64,000 bases of DNA from an uncultured Mollicutes bacterium (GCA_900539595.1 UQCQ01000006.1:17638-81637), one strand, 5' to 3'. Positions 34,323 through 42,680 are shown, numbered from the stretch's first letter. A program made the numbers and translations. The notes: generated by a model not told the origin, from the sequence alone.

Positions 34323-35834
34323 ATGAATTTATTCCATAAGAAACACGAAGACGGCACCGCCTATAGCAAAGAAGAGATGCAAGCTTATCGGGCGGAGAAA
34401 GCTGCGAGAAAAGCAGAAGCGGTCCAACGGGAAAAAACGGACTGGGAAAAAGAAGAAGAGGCGAGAAAACTGCGCAACGCGAATTACTATTCGGTTTTAG
34501 CCCAGGCGAAAAAAGAAAAGAAGGAAGAACATGTAGCCCCTGAAAACGCATTTCTATCCTGCTGCCATATCAACAAAATCTATGCCAACCGCGTTCAAGC
34601 CGTGTCGGATTTTAATCTTGACGTCAAAGAAGGGGAATTCCTTGTTTTAGTCGGCCCATCGGGATGCGGCAAATCCACGACGTTACGCATGATCGCGGGA
34701 CTAGAAGACATCACTAGCGGCGAGCTCTTTATCGATGGGCGTTACGTCAACAAGGTAGAACCCAAGAAGAGACGGGTGGCGATGGTTTTCCAATCTTATG
34801 CCCTTTACCCCCATATGAGCGTCTATGAAAACATGGCGTTCGGTTTAGAGGGAACGAAAGAAGAAAGAATGGGCGAAGACGGAAAAATGCACGAGGTGCG
34901 TCTATCGAAATCCGAAATCCATGATCGCGTCCAGAAAGCCTCGGAAGCCCTTCAAATCGTCGAATACCTTGATCGTAAACCCACCCAACTTTCCGGTGGA
35001 CAATGTCAACGCGTCGCTTTAGGAAGGGCGTATGTGCGGAATGCGAAAATCTTCCTTTTGGATGAGCCTTTGTCCAACTTGGATGCCAAACTTCGCGTTC
35101 AGATGCGTAGCGAACTCGTCCGTCTTCATCAAAATCTTTCCAACACGATGGTTTATGTGACCCACGACCAAACGGAAGCCATGACGATGGCGGACCGTAT
35201 CGTGGTCATGAAATTAGGACAAATCCAGCAAATTGGAACCCCGCGACAAATTTATGATCATCCTGCAAACGTATTCGTGGCTACCTTTATCGGCAACCCG
35301 TCCATGAACATTATCAAGGCCCATTACCAGGATGGCGTTCTTTCCATTGGAGATTTTGTTTACCCCCTTACGGAAGAACAAATCCAACTTCATGATCAGT
35401 TCTATCAAACTCGCCTTGAAGAAAAGAAGAAACAACGTGATGCGATTGCCTCGAACCTCGCGGAATTAGTGGATAGCAAATCCAAAATATCTAAGCATTC
35501 TTTGGAAGTGAGCTTAGCCGCGTTAGAAGAAGACATCCACCATTCCGAAAGCGTGCTAGAAAGCAAAGAACACGATATCTATTTTGGCATTCGCCCGGAG
35601 GATATTGGGTACCACGTGGAAGAAAAAGACGGGAAGCATCTATTGGAAATGACCGCCCAAACTTCCGAATTGCTGGGAGCGGATTATATCCTTCATTTCC
35701 TGTGGAACGGGAATAAGGTGGAAGCAAAATGCCCCGCGGATCGGAAAATGCAATCGGGCAGCAAAATCCAAGTCCGGTTCAAAGAATCCAAAATTCACCT
35801 CTTTGACGATAAAAGCGAAGATGCCATTTTCTAA
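34323..35834 (+). CDS. ABC sugar importer ATPase (MsmK/UgpC type) with long N-terminal extension
   Basis: 503 residues with AAAGGAGG upstream. Walker A GPSGCGKST at 111-119, signature LSGGQCQRVALGRA, Walker B IFLLDEPLSNLD, and a C-terminal regulatory OB domain (YFGIRPEDIG). Usual MsmK-type ATPases are about 370 residues with Walker A near residue 40. This one has about 70 extra, highly charged, predicted helical residues at the N-terminus and a ~60-residue coiled-coil-like insertion between the ATPase and OB parts (QTRLEEKKKQRDAIASNLAE onward). No other ATPase of this kind is visible in the window, so it may also energise the Lpl-type permeases at 62-64 kb. Confidence 0.9.
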   Translation: MNLFHKKHEDGTAYSKEEMQAYRAEKAARKAEAVQREKTDWEKEEEARKLRNANYYSVLAQAKKEKKEEHVAPENAFLSCCHINKIYANRVQAVSDFNLDVKEGEFLVLVGPSGCGKSTTLRMIAGLEDITSGELFIDGRYVNKVEPKKRRVAMVFQSYALYPHMSVYENMAFGLEGTKEERMGEDGKMHEVRLSKSEIHDRVQKASEALQIVEYLDRKPTQLSGGQCQRVALGRAYVRNAKIFLLDEPLSNLDAKLRVQMRSELVRLHQNLSNTMVYVTHDQTEAMTMADRIVVMKLGQIQQIGTPRQIYDHPANVFVATFIGNPSMNIIKAHYQDGVLSIGDFVYPLTEEQIQLHDQFYQTRLEEKKKQRDAIASNLAELVDSKSKISKHSLEVSLAALEEDIHHSESVLESKEHDIYFGIRPEDIGYHVEEKDGKHLLEMTAQTSELLGADYILHFLWNGNKVEAKCPADRKMQSGSKIQVRFKESKIHLFDDKSEDAIF

Positions 35835-35849
35835 CGGGCTTTTCTTTGG

Positions 35850-37148
35850 TTATTTGATTCGCAAAGAAACGATTTCGTCTTTTTGAACATCGAAGGAATA
35901 GTTTTGGTTTTTCCACGAAAAGCAAAGATGGTTTTCTTTGCTTTTTTCGTTAAATGCGACGAAAGATAAACTTCCATCAGGATTCATAGCTGCAACACAC
36001 AAAAGACCCTTCTCCGATTTGACGGGGATCATAGAACAACCGGGGTCTAAAAAAGCGCTGAGGTGTTTAATCGCGTAATAAGAGGGGTTGATTTTGATGG
36101 CATCCCCATTTCGCATTAAAGGGGCTTCGCAATAATTGCCCACGTGATTAGGGCCGCCTTTTTCGTCTAGCAAGACATTCCAATCCACGAACCCATTGCT
36201 GCCATATTGGAGGTCCAAAAGATAATTCCTTGCATAACGAAGCGCGCTGGCCCATATGGCTTTCTCATTATTTAAATATCCTTTGGGTAAATTCAAAATC
36301 TCGATGCACCCTTCCGTGAATAGATATTCTTTGGACGGATATTTCTCCCGACATCTAGCGATTTCCTTGTTTTTATCCCCGTCATACCAGTGATAAGCAA
36401 CCCCATAAGTGGCTTGCTCCACTGCAGGGTCTTTGAATAGGTTTTGGATTCGCCGAAACATAACGTCCCGGTTATGGTCCCATACATAGAGGTGGGTAGA
36501 AGGAAGCAGTTCGTGTAGCAAAAGCACCATACGTCCCTCCTCTTTTTCGTCAAAACGACAAGATTCCCACGTCTGGGTTGCTTCGGGCTCATTTTGAATC
36601 GTTAAGGCGGAGATGGGATAGCCTAGTTTTTCCATTTCCTGGCAGTAATGAGCGATATAGTCCGCATGTTTTTCGTAACAATCGGATTTTAATTTTCCCC
36701 CGTGACATTTATCGTTATTGGTTTTCCATTTGGCTAAAGGAGACCAGCAACTGGCAAGGAGACTTAATCTCTTTTTGCAAAAGGCGTCGCGAAGGAAAGG
36801 AAGGATATGCTGCTTATCATAAGCAAGATCAAAGTCGCTTAAATCATCCTTGGAACTGTAATCATAAAGGACGGGGGAAAAGTCACAACTTCCGATGGTG
36901 AGCCTTCCTAGGTTGTAATGAAGCCCGTCTTCTCCGTAAAGAAGATCGATGACCTTTTGCTTGTTCTCGTTGCTCAGGGATTCATAGACGGCCGCGCTAG
37001 AAGCGGTGATGGCTCCACCAAAACCCTTGATGGTTTGCTGGGGGTTTTTCTCGTCGATAAAGGTATTGATGGGTTCCTTGGAATCCACGTGAATTTCTTT
37101 TTCTGCAAAGCGATGGGAAAAGTCACTGAATACTGCTTTTATCTTCAT
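35850..37148 (-). CDS. GH30 family beta-glycosidase, cytoplasmic
   Basis: 432 residues, no signal peptide, convergent with the importer ATPase (15 bases apart). KGFGGAITASSA near residue 41 is the GH30 hallmark; acid/base E187 in TIQNEPEATQTW and nucleophile E279 in LFTEGCIEI. GH30 includes beta-1,6-glucanases, beta-glucosidases and glucosylceramidases. Next to a beta-1,3-glucan system the likely job is removal of beta-1,6-linked glucose from imported laminarin- or yeast-type oligomers. AAAGGAG lies about ten bases before the start. Confidence 0.87.
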   Translation of the reverse strand: MKIKAVFSDFSHRFAEKEIHVDSKEPINTFIDEKNPQQTIKGFGGAITASSAAVYESLSNENKQKVIDLLYGEDGLHYNLGRLTIGSCDFSPVLYDYSSKDDLSDFDLAYDKQHILPFLRDAFCKKRLSLLASCWSPLAKWKTNNDKCHGGKLKSDCYEKHADYIAHYCQEMEKLGYPISALTIQNEPEATQTWESCRFDEKEEGRMVLLLHELLPSTHLYVWDHNRDVMFRRIQNLFKDPAVEQATYGVAYHWYDGDKNKEIARCREKYPSKEYLFTEGCIEILNLPKGYLNNEKAIWASALRYARNYLLDLQYGSNGFVDWNVLLDEKGGPNHVGNYCEAPLMRNGDAIKINPSYYAIKHLSAFLDPGCSMIPVKSEKGLLCVAAMNPDGSLSFVAFNEKSKENHLCFSWKNQNYSFDVQKDEIVSLRIK

Positions 37149-37282
37149 GGAAAACGCTCCTTTGATATGGTCCTTATTTGTCTTGATAAGCTTCGCTTAA
37201 ATACCGCCGTTATTTTATCATTAGAGAACGTTTGCTGGTCCAAAATTTTAAAAACCGCTGATAAAGTGTGGTGGGACCCCCT

Positions 37283-37392
37283 CAACGAAAACTCAAAACA
37301 AAATACAACGAAAACTCGAAACGAAACGCAACGAAAATTCAAAACAAAATACAACGAAAATTCAAAATGAAAAGCAACGAAAACTAAAAATA
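37283..37392. repeat. Tandem 23-nt repeats upstream of an ATPase gene
   Basis: Four full copies and one partial copy of a 23-base unit beginning CAACGAAAA start at 37283, 37306, 37329, 37352 and 37375. They differ at a few positions in the second half, and alternate copies are more alike (the second half AAAACAAAATA recurs in copies 1 and 3). They end about 27 bases before TATAAT at 37419-37424, the -10 box of the next gene. There are no spacers and no Cas genes, so this is an iteron-like or operator array, not CRISPR. The rest of 37149-37282 holds the GH30 promoter region and nothing else recognised. Confidence 0.8.
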
Positions 37393-37418
37393 AGGTTTTA
37401 AATATTCGATGAATTCGA

Positions 37419-37424
37419 TATAAT
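37419..37424 (+). promoter_or_regulatory. -10 box of the DUF4143 ATPase gene
   Basis: TATAAT at 37419-37424, with a T-rich poor -35 region adjoining the end of the 23-nt repeats. A ribosome site AAAGGGG lies at 37431-37437 before ATG 37443. Confidence 0.55.
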
Positions 37425-37442
37425 TCATGCAAAGGGGATTTT

Positions 37443-38723
37443 ATGTATAAAGAGCGTATTATTGATCAGGTATTAAATGATGTGACGTCCGTTTTTAATG
37501 CCGTAAATATCGTCGGTCCAAAAGGCTGTGGAAAAACCACGACTGCCAAACAAAGGGCAAAAACCATCATTGAGTTTCAAAATGAAGAAGAAAGAGAAAA
37601 CCTCTTAATGATTGCCTCCACTTCCCCTATTCAATTTTTAAAGGATCCTAAGCCTATACTTTTTGATGAATGGCAGGATGCCCCAAAAATTTGGGGCACG
37701 ATTCGAAAGGATTGTGATGACCACCCCGAGGATGTTGGGTCCTATTACTTGACGGGTTCGAGTTCGGCAAAAGTTGATACGCCACACACCGGTACCCTAC
37801 GTATTGCGACCATACGAATGAATCCTATGAGCCTATATGAGCTAGGGCGCTCGAATGGAGAGGTCAGCCTCCGAGAACTGTTTGCCAATCCCACCTCTTT
37901 TTCTGGATGCAAATCCAACATGAAAATCGAAGATGTTATTAATGCCATTTGCGTAGGTGGGTGGCCTAGGGCTATACAATTTGGCGATGTTCATTTGCAA
38001 CAGATGATCGCCAAAGAACTTTTTAAACAAACGTATTCAGTGGATGTTTCCCGGGTAGATAAAACCAACAGGAATCCGATGCTAGCAAAAGCAATCCTCC
38101 AGTCTTATTCCCGAAACATTTGTACTTTAGCGGAATTAAAAACAATCTACGCGGACGTCAAAAGAAACTTCAGCGTTTCCGATGCCACTATTTCCGACTA
38201 TATTCGTGCCTTGTCGGATCTTTACATTGTTGAGGATATCGACGCGTGGTGTCCTGCAATTCGTAGCAAGTCCAATTTAAGAAGTGGAAAGAAACGAAAT
38301 CTTGTCGACCCATCCATTGCGGTTGCCGCTTTGGGGTTGTCGCCAGAATATTTCTATCGTGATTTCAAGACTTTGGGATTTTTATTCGAGTCGCTATGCA
38401 TTCGCGATTTAAAAATCTATTCTCAACCGCAAAATGGCGTGATGTCTTATTACCATGATCGATATGGTTTAGAAGCAGACGGCGTTTTGCATTTAGAGGA
38501 TGGGCGTTACGCGTTAATTGAATTTAAATTAGGCGGGAATGAAATTGACAAAGGCGCCGAGCATCTTTGCGAAATAGAAAGACTGATCGAAACTTATAAT
38601 GAAAAAGAAAAGCAATGCCCCCTTTTAAAGCCAACCCTAAAAATGGTTATTACGGCCACGGAATATGGGTATCGGCGTGACGACGGGGTTCTTGTTATCC
38701 CTGTTGGCTGCTTGAAACACTAG
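37443..38723 (+). CDS. AAA_14/DUF4143 P-loop ATPase with intact PD-(D/E)XK-like domain
   Basis: 426 residues. Walker A GPKGCGKT (25-32), Walker B ILFDEWQD, followed by YYLTGSSSAK as sensor 1. The middle third is helical with a winged-helix-like region. The C-terminal DUF4143 part has LEADGVLHLEDGRYALIEFKLGG, a complete D...ExK set of the PD-(D/E)XK nuclease fold. The biological role of this family is not established; some members occur in mobile or defence contexts. It stands alone, in front of it an array of 23-nt repeats. Relatives in this window are at 11331, 48738 and 50801. Confidence 0.85.
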   Translation: MYKERIIDQVLNDVTSVFNAVNIVGPKGCGKTTTAKQRAKTIIEFQNEEERENLLMIASTSPIQFLKDPKPILFDEWQDAPKIWGTIRKDCDDHPEDVGSYYLTGSSSAKVDTPHTGTLRIATIRMNPMSLYELGRSNGEVSLRELFANPTSFSGCKSNMKIEDVINAICVGGWPRAIQFGDVHLQQMIAKELFKQTYSVDVSRVDKTNRNPMLAKAILQSYSRNICTLAELKTIYADVKRNFSVSDATISDYIRALSDLYIVEDIDAWCPAIRSKSNLRSGKKRNLVDPSIAVAALGLSPEYFYRDFKTLGFLFESLCIRDLKIYSQPQNGVMSYYHDRYGLEADGVLHLEDGRYALIEFKLGGNEIDKGAEHLCEIERLIETYNEKEKQCPLLKPTLKMVITATEYGYRRDDGVLVIPVGCLKH

Positions 38724-38851
38724 CCTTTCGAGGAACGGGGTTTGTTGCCCATGGTGCCGTCTACGACAACTAAAACCCTGGGCCACGGAAGAACAAATTA
38801 TCTCGACGGTAATCGAGGAATTTCTGCTTGATAAGAACGGTTTAGAATTTT

Positions 38852-38884
38852 AATTAGGTATAAATTGGCAAAAAATACCTAATT
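38852..38884. promoter_or_regulatory. Long palindrome upstream of the Fic gene
   Basis: AATTAGGTAT (38852-38861) is perfectly inverted as ATACCTAATT (38875-38884) with 13 bases between. A possible promoter follows at once (TTGTAT 38889-38894, 16 bases, TAGAAT 38911-38916), so this is probably an operator. The -10 box ends six bases before the ATG. Confidence 0.6.
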
Positions 38885-38922
38885 GGAATTGTATTTTAAG
38901 GATTGGCCATTAGAATAAGGGC

Positions 38923-39963
38923 ATGAGATTTTTTGATTTGGAAGCGGAATGCCTACCTATTGCAGCAAAGCCAGAAGTTCAAATTTTAGTGCGTTCGATT
39001 GAGGGATATCGTGGTTCTAATGCGAACATGCCTCGACTAAAACGTCTAAATCGTTTACACGAACAATCCAAAAGAAAGAGCACAACCTCTTCGAACGCGA
39101 TTGAATCCATTCAGGTGAGCCCAAATCGTGAAAAAGAATTACTTGAGGATCATCAAAGCCCTGTTAGTTATGAAGACTATATGCTTTTTGGGTACAACAA
39201 AGCTTTGGAACTTGTCTTCAAAACCTATGCTTTCCAACGTCTGGACGAGGATTTTATTTGCAGGCTTCATCGCGTTCTCTATGAAGATTGGAATCCGGCT
39301 TTCGGCGGGGTTTACAAAAAACAACAAAATTATATTGTTTCTCAAGACGATAAGGGGAATTCCCGCGTGGTATTTGCTCCGCCCAGTCCAGAAGAAGTGC
39401 GTGGTTTGATGGGAAATTTGCTATATCAGTTCGATCTTCAAATGTCGAACCCCGTCACGGATCGATTGGTGGCGATTGCCAATTTCATTCTGCATTTCGT
39501 TTGCATTCATCCCTTTTCGGATGGAAATGGTCGCGTATCCAGGCTTTTAACGACTTTTTTGCTTTTAAAGTACGGATATGAGCTCGACTTGTATTACCCA
39601 TTATCCTATTTAATCCTCCGTCATTTAGATGGCTACTATGACTCACTGTATCAAGGAGGCTTAAATTGGAACGAAGGGAAAAACGATTCCACGCCTTTCG
39701 TGGTTTACCTTTTGGGACGAATTTTAGAAGGGTATCGGAAATTGACTTACATGACCTCCATTAACGGAATGGAAGGGACTTGTCCGGAAAAAGTGCTTAA
39801 GGCGGTGACGGATTCGGATTTGCCTATTTCTAAAGCCGATTTGGAAGAAATTTTATTTCGCTACACCAGGAACAGCATTGAAAAGGCCCTGAAGGAATTA
39901 TTGGCCCAGAAGAAAATTCGCTTAGTTCAATCGGGCCGGTACGCGAAATACTTTCGAGCCTAA
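38923..39963 (+). CDS. Fic domain protein (AMPylase-type), self-inhibited class
   Basis: 346 residues. The Fic motif HPFSDGNGRVSR is at 196-207 with all key residues (His, Asp, Asn, Arg). An N-terminal S57-N-A-I-E61 resembles the (S/T)xxxE inhibitory helix that closes the active site in class II Fic proteins. The C-terminus ends in a winged-helix-like segment (ISKADLEEILFRYTRNSIEKALKEL). Such proteins transfer AMP or a related nucleotide to a target protein; the target is unknown. A palindromic operator precedes it, and the promoter -10 box lies six bases from the ATG, so the mRNA may be leaderless. Confidence 0.88.
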   Translation: MRFFDLEAECLPIAAKPEVQILVRSIEGYRGSNANMPRLKRLNRLHEQSKRKSTTSSNAIESIQVSPNREKELLEDHQSPVSYEDYMLFGYNKALELVFKTYAFQRLDEDFICRLHRVLYEDWNPAFGGVYKKQQNYIVSQDDKGNSRVVFAPPSPEEVRGLMGNLLYQFDLQMSNPVTDRLVAIANFILHFVCIHPFSDGNGRVSRLLTTFLLLKYGYELDLYYPLSYLILRHLDGYYDSLYQGGLNWNEGKNDSTPFVVYLLGRILEGYRKLTYMTSINGMEGTCPEKVLKAVTDSDLPISKADLEEILFRYTRNSIEKALKELLAQKKIRLVQSGRYAKYFRA

Positions 39964-39993
39964 AAACCCTTCTTTTAACGAATTTTCTTATTG

Positions 39994-40025
39994 TTCCAAT
40001 AAAAACACGTTTAGAATCGTATTCA
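39994..40025 (+). promoter_or_regulatory. ECF-type promoter of the sigma factor gene
   Basis: TTCCAATAAAA (39994-40004), 13 bases, then CGTATTCA (40018-40025). The same two blocks with exactly the same spacing precede the lipoprotein gene at 41730. CGTA in the -10 position is typical of ECF sigma factors, so the operon is probably autoregulated. The -10 block ends three bases before the ATG at 40029. Confidence 0.75.
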
Positions 40026-40028
40026 CTT

Positions 40029-40571
40029 ATGATGAACGAGCAGGAGAAGAAATTGCAATCGTACCTCCCTGCCTTCCAAAAGAAGGATTTTTCCTCGTTC
40101 ACCGAATTCTATGAAGAGGCCAAACGGCCCATCTTCTACAACATCTACGCCTTGACGAAATCGCGGGAGGATTCCGAAGACATCCTCCAAGCGACATTCG
40201 TCCGCTTCCTCGAAACGGTGGATGAAGTCAAATCAGGCGCCTCCATTATGGGTTACCTGATGGTCATCAGCCGCAACCTCGCTCTCGATTCCCTGAAAAA
40301 GAAGAAACACGATTACTTAACGGATGAAGATTGGGATACCCAAGGGCAGGAAGAAGACCGAAGCAGCAACCTCGACGCGGAACGACTGCTAGAGAGAATC
40401 CGGGGCATCCTGAAGGACAAAGAATTCGAAATCTTCGTCCTCCACGTGATGAACGAGATGTCGTTCCAAGAAATCGCTGAGTGGAAGAAGCGACCCCTCG
40501 GCACCATCCTCTGGTCCTATTCCAATTCGCTTAAGAAAATCAGAAAGGAGATTCCCTATGAAACGGTTTGA
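40029..40571 (+). CDS. ECF-type RNA polymerase sigma factor
   Basis: 180 residues. Region 2 reads FYEEAKRPIFYNIYALTKSREDSEDILQATFVRFLE with YLMVISRNLALDSLKKKK; region 4 reads FEIFVLHVMNEMSFQEIAEW and YSNSLKKIRKEI. Domain order and size are normal for ECF sigma factors. No ribosome site precedes the ATG and the presumed ECF promoter ends three bases before it, so translation may begin on a leaderless message. The 3' end overlaps the next gene, a membrane-anchored putative anti-sigma factor, by 14 bases. Confidence 0.9.
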   Translation: MMNEQEKKLQSYLPAFQKKDFSSFTEFYEEAKRPIFYNIYALTKSREDSEDILQATFVRFLETVDEVKSGASIMGYLMVISRNLALDSLKKKKHDYLTDEDWDTQGQEEDRSSNLDAERLLERIRGILKDKEFEIFVLHVMNEMSFQEIAEWKKRPLGTILWSYSNSLKKIRKEIPYETV

Positions 40572-41652
40572 AGACGATAAGAAAATCGTAGACGCGGTTC
40601 AAGAAAATGAGAATTATCAAATCAAAACGACCGCGGATTCGATTCTTGCTGCTTATCAAAAACGTCAGCAGGCAAGCAAACCCCATCCCTCCTTCCTGCC
40701 TAAAAAGAAGAAAACGGGCTGGTTCGTCGGCATTCCTCTTGTTGGAGCTTTAACGGCCGCCGGCATTTGCTTGGGCATCTTCCTTCGCCCCTCTTCTCCC
40801 TCTTCCCAGGTCCCCTATGCGCCGGACAATTCGCCTACGGTTCTTCGTGAACTCGTTTCTTTTGCTTCCTTTAACGGCGGCCAGTCTTCTACGTCCATTG
40901 CTCCTAAGGCCAAGAAATTAAACCTATTGTCGGAGACGGAAGACTATTTAGAACCATTGAAGAAGGCTGCATCCAAATTGGATGAGTATTTTGATTTCTT
41001 CACCTCTTGCTATGAATTCACCCCGAATGATCTGGTCATTTCCAGCGAGAAGTTAGACAAGCCGTATACCTTAAAAGACGAGTCCTATGATTACGTCAGT
41101 CATTATTCTTATTTAAATAAAGAAGTTTTCTCGTTCTATTACGGGGATTTAAGTTCTATGGAGAATCCAACGTCCTCCATCTTCTCCGGTGTATTCGTCC
41201 AGGGGGATTCCTCTTATAAGACGACGATTAAGAAAGAAGTAGAACAAAAAGGAAACGAAACTGAAGAAGAGATTTCGATGGAATTTGTGAATACTTCCTC
41301 CCTTTGGGATGTCTTCGTGGTAGAAAAGGCTAACGAGACCGAAGAAGCGGAAAGCGAGAATTCCTTCTGTTTAAAACGTTATAAAGGATTAGACGCGCTG
41401 ACCCGGGAAGATCCGACCATATCGTTCACCTATGAATTTGAATGCGATGACGAAGGCGCGGAGACTTCCTTTGAAATCCAAGTGGGTAGCAGCGAATTCT
41501 CTTTCGAAAATATTACCTATTCCCAAAACGTCTATACCTTCGACGTGGAAGTGAAGATTCCTCCTGTAGAAATCACCTTTAAAGAAGTTCATGTCTATGT
41601 AGAGGGCGCCATAAGAAATTACGTTTACGATTCCCAAAAAATAAATTTCTAA
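40558..41652 (+). CDS. Putative membrane-anchored anti-sigma factor
   Basis: 364 residues, starting inside the sigma gene with AAAGGAG six bases upstream. A charged cytoplasmic part (1-53), one transmembrane helix (about 54-77, GWFVGIPLVGALTAAGICLG), then a long acidic extracytoplasmic domain of about 285 residues. This topology and the overlap with the sigma gene fit an anti-sigma factor that senses something outside the membrane. The zinc-binding HxxxCxxC motif of classical members is absent. Inferred from context. Confidence 0.65.
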   Translation: MKRFEDDKKIVDAVQENENYQIKTTADSILAAYQKRQQASKPHPSFLPKKKKTGWFVGIPLVGALTAAGICLGIFLRPSSPSSQVPYAPDNSPTVLRELVSFASFNGGQSSTSIAPKAKKLNLLSETEDYLEPLKKAASKLDEYFDFFTSCYEFTPNDLVISSEKLDKPYTLKDESYDYVSHYSYLNKEVFSFYYGDLSSMENPTSSIFSGVFVQGDSSYKTTIKKEVEQKGNETEEEISMEFVNTSSLWDVFVVEKANETEEAESENSFCLKRYKGLDALTREDPTISFTYEFECDDEGAETSFEIQVGSSEFSFENITYSQNVYTFDVEVKIPPVEITFKEVHVYVEGAIRNYVYDSQKINF

Positions 41653-41666
41653 AAATTTTCCAAAAA

Positions 41667-41698
41667 TTCCAATAAAAGGTTCTCCCCGCTCGTATTTA
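41667..41698 (+). promoter_or_regulatory. ECF-type promoter of the lipoprotein gene
   Basis: TTCCAATAAAA (41667-41677), 13 bases, CGTATTTA (41691-41698), matching the promoter before the sigma gene in both boxes and in spacing. A ribosome site AAAAGGAG at 41713-41720 follows, with ATG at 41730. Confidence 0.75.
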
Positions 41699-41729
41699 TA
41701 GGTGAAAGCACCAAAAGGAGAAACCTAAA

Positions 41730-42635
41730 ATGAAAAAGAAAATTGTGCTCATGACGATGATGACCGCCGCTGCTGCGGGGGTCATGCTTGCAGGATGCAA
41801 CGGAGGAGCAACCCCTGCCGCTCAAACCCCGGAGGACACCATGGCCCTCCAAGCCGCCTCTGCCATCCAACAGGCCGCTGTTCTTGCCCCATCCGCGGGA
41901 CTTCGCGCCGCCGCCCTTCCCTCGGTTGACTTCAACTTCAACCTCTCGATGGAAGGAATCCTTCCGACCCTCGATCTCTTCTTAGAGAATGGATTCCAAG
42001 TCAATTCTGAAAAGGTCGAAGGCGAATTCGAATCCAATGGAGTGACCTACCACTACCAAGAAACCATTTCCTACACGGATACTTCTGGCAAAGAAAAGAC
42101 CTACACCCTTCTTTACAACATGACCGGTTCGAAAACGGAAACCGAAGAGGATGAAACGGAAGTCACCACCAATTTTGAAGGTGTTGCAACGATCGATGAA
42201 AACACCACTTGGAAATTTAGTAGCACGATCAAAGCCGAAACCGAAGGTAAAGATAGCGAATCCAACGTCGATTTCACCCTTTGGACTGGTGAAAATTCCT
42301 ACGTCGCCGTTACCCAAGAACACGAAATCGAAGAAGGCGAAGCCGAAATGGAATTCGCGTATCGCGTTGTTTCTAACGGCGTGACCGTGAATGCCTTCAA
42401 GATCGGCATCGAATCCGAAGGCGAATCCCACAAGATCGAATATGAAATCGGCGGGCTCGAATTCGAGATGGAGAAGCGCGTCGATAAAGAATCTGGCGAA
42501 ACCCTTTATTGCGTCTCTCTTGAGACTGAAAACGGCAAAGAAGCCAAAGCCGCGTTCCGCAAAGTCGTTGACGAAAACGGCAACGTCTCGTACTCGCTCG
42601 TCTTCGACTACAGCAACAATAACTCCAGCAAATAA
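41730..42635 (+). CDS. Acidic lipoprotein, predicted ECF sigma target
   Basis: 301 residues. Lipobox VMLAGC near residue 22, then a soluble, strongly acidic beta-rich domain with many Glu/Thr strands (TYHYQETISYTDTSGKEKTY, KTETEEDETEVTTNFEG). No known family recognised. It has its own promoter that copies the sigma gene promoter, so it is a likely member of the sigma regulon. Its style resembles the extracytoplasmic part of the neighbouring anti-sigma protein, hinting at a shared ligand or direct interaction (speculative). Confidence 0.65.
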   Translation: MKKKIVLMTMMTAAAAGVMLAGCNGGATPAAQTPEDTMALQAASAIQQAAVLAPSAGLRAAALPSVDFNFNLSMEGILPTLDLFLENGFQVNSEKVEGEFESNGVTYHYQETISYTDTSGKEKTYTLLYNMTGSKTETEEDETEVTTNFEGVATIDENTTWKFSSTIKAETEGKDSESNVDFTLWTGENSYVAVTQEHEIEEGEAEMEFAYRVVSNGVTVNAFKIGIESEGESHKIEYEIGGLEFEMEKRVDKESGETLYCVSLETENGKEAKAAFRKVVDENGNVSYSLVFDYSNNNSSK

Positions 42636-42652
42636 GACCGATTCTCGGCAGG

Positions 42653-42679
42653 GGACCTCGCATGGACGGGGTCCTTTTT
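42653..42679 (+). terminator. Terminator after the sigma-factor regulon lipoprotein
   Basis: GGACC (42653-42657) pairs with GGTCC (42670-42674) and is followed by TTTTT. It lies between the convergent lipoprotein and toxN genes. Confidence 0.5.
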
Positions 42680-42680
42680 A

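Noticed and set aside
37283..37392. CRISPR array from the 23-nt repeats
   Set aside because: No spacers, A-rich diverging units and no cas genes; position before a promoter suggests operators.
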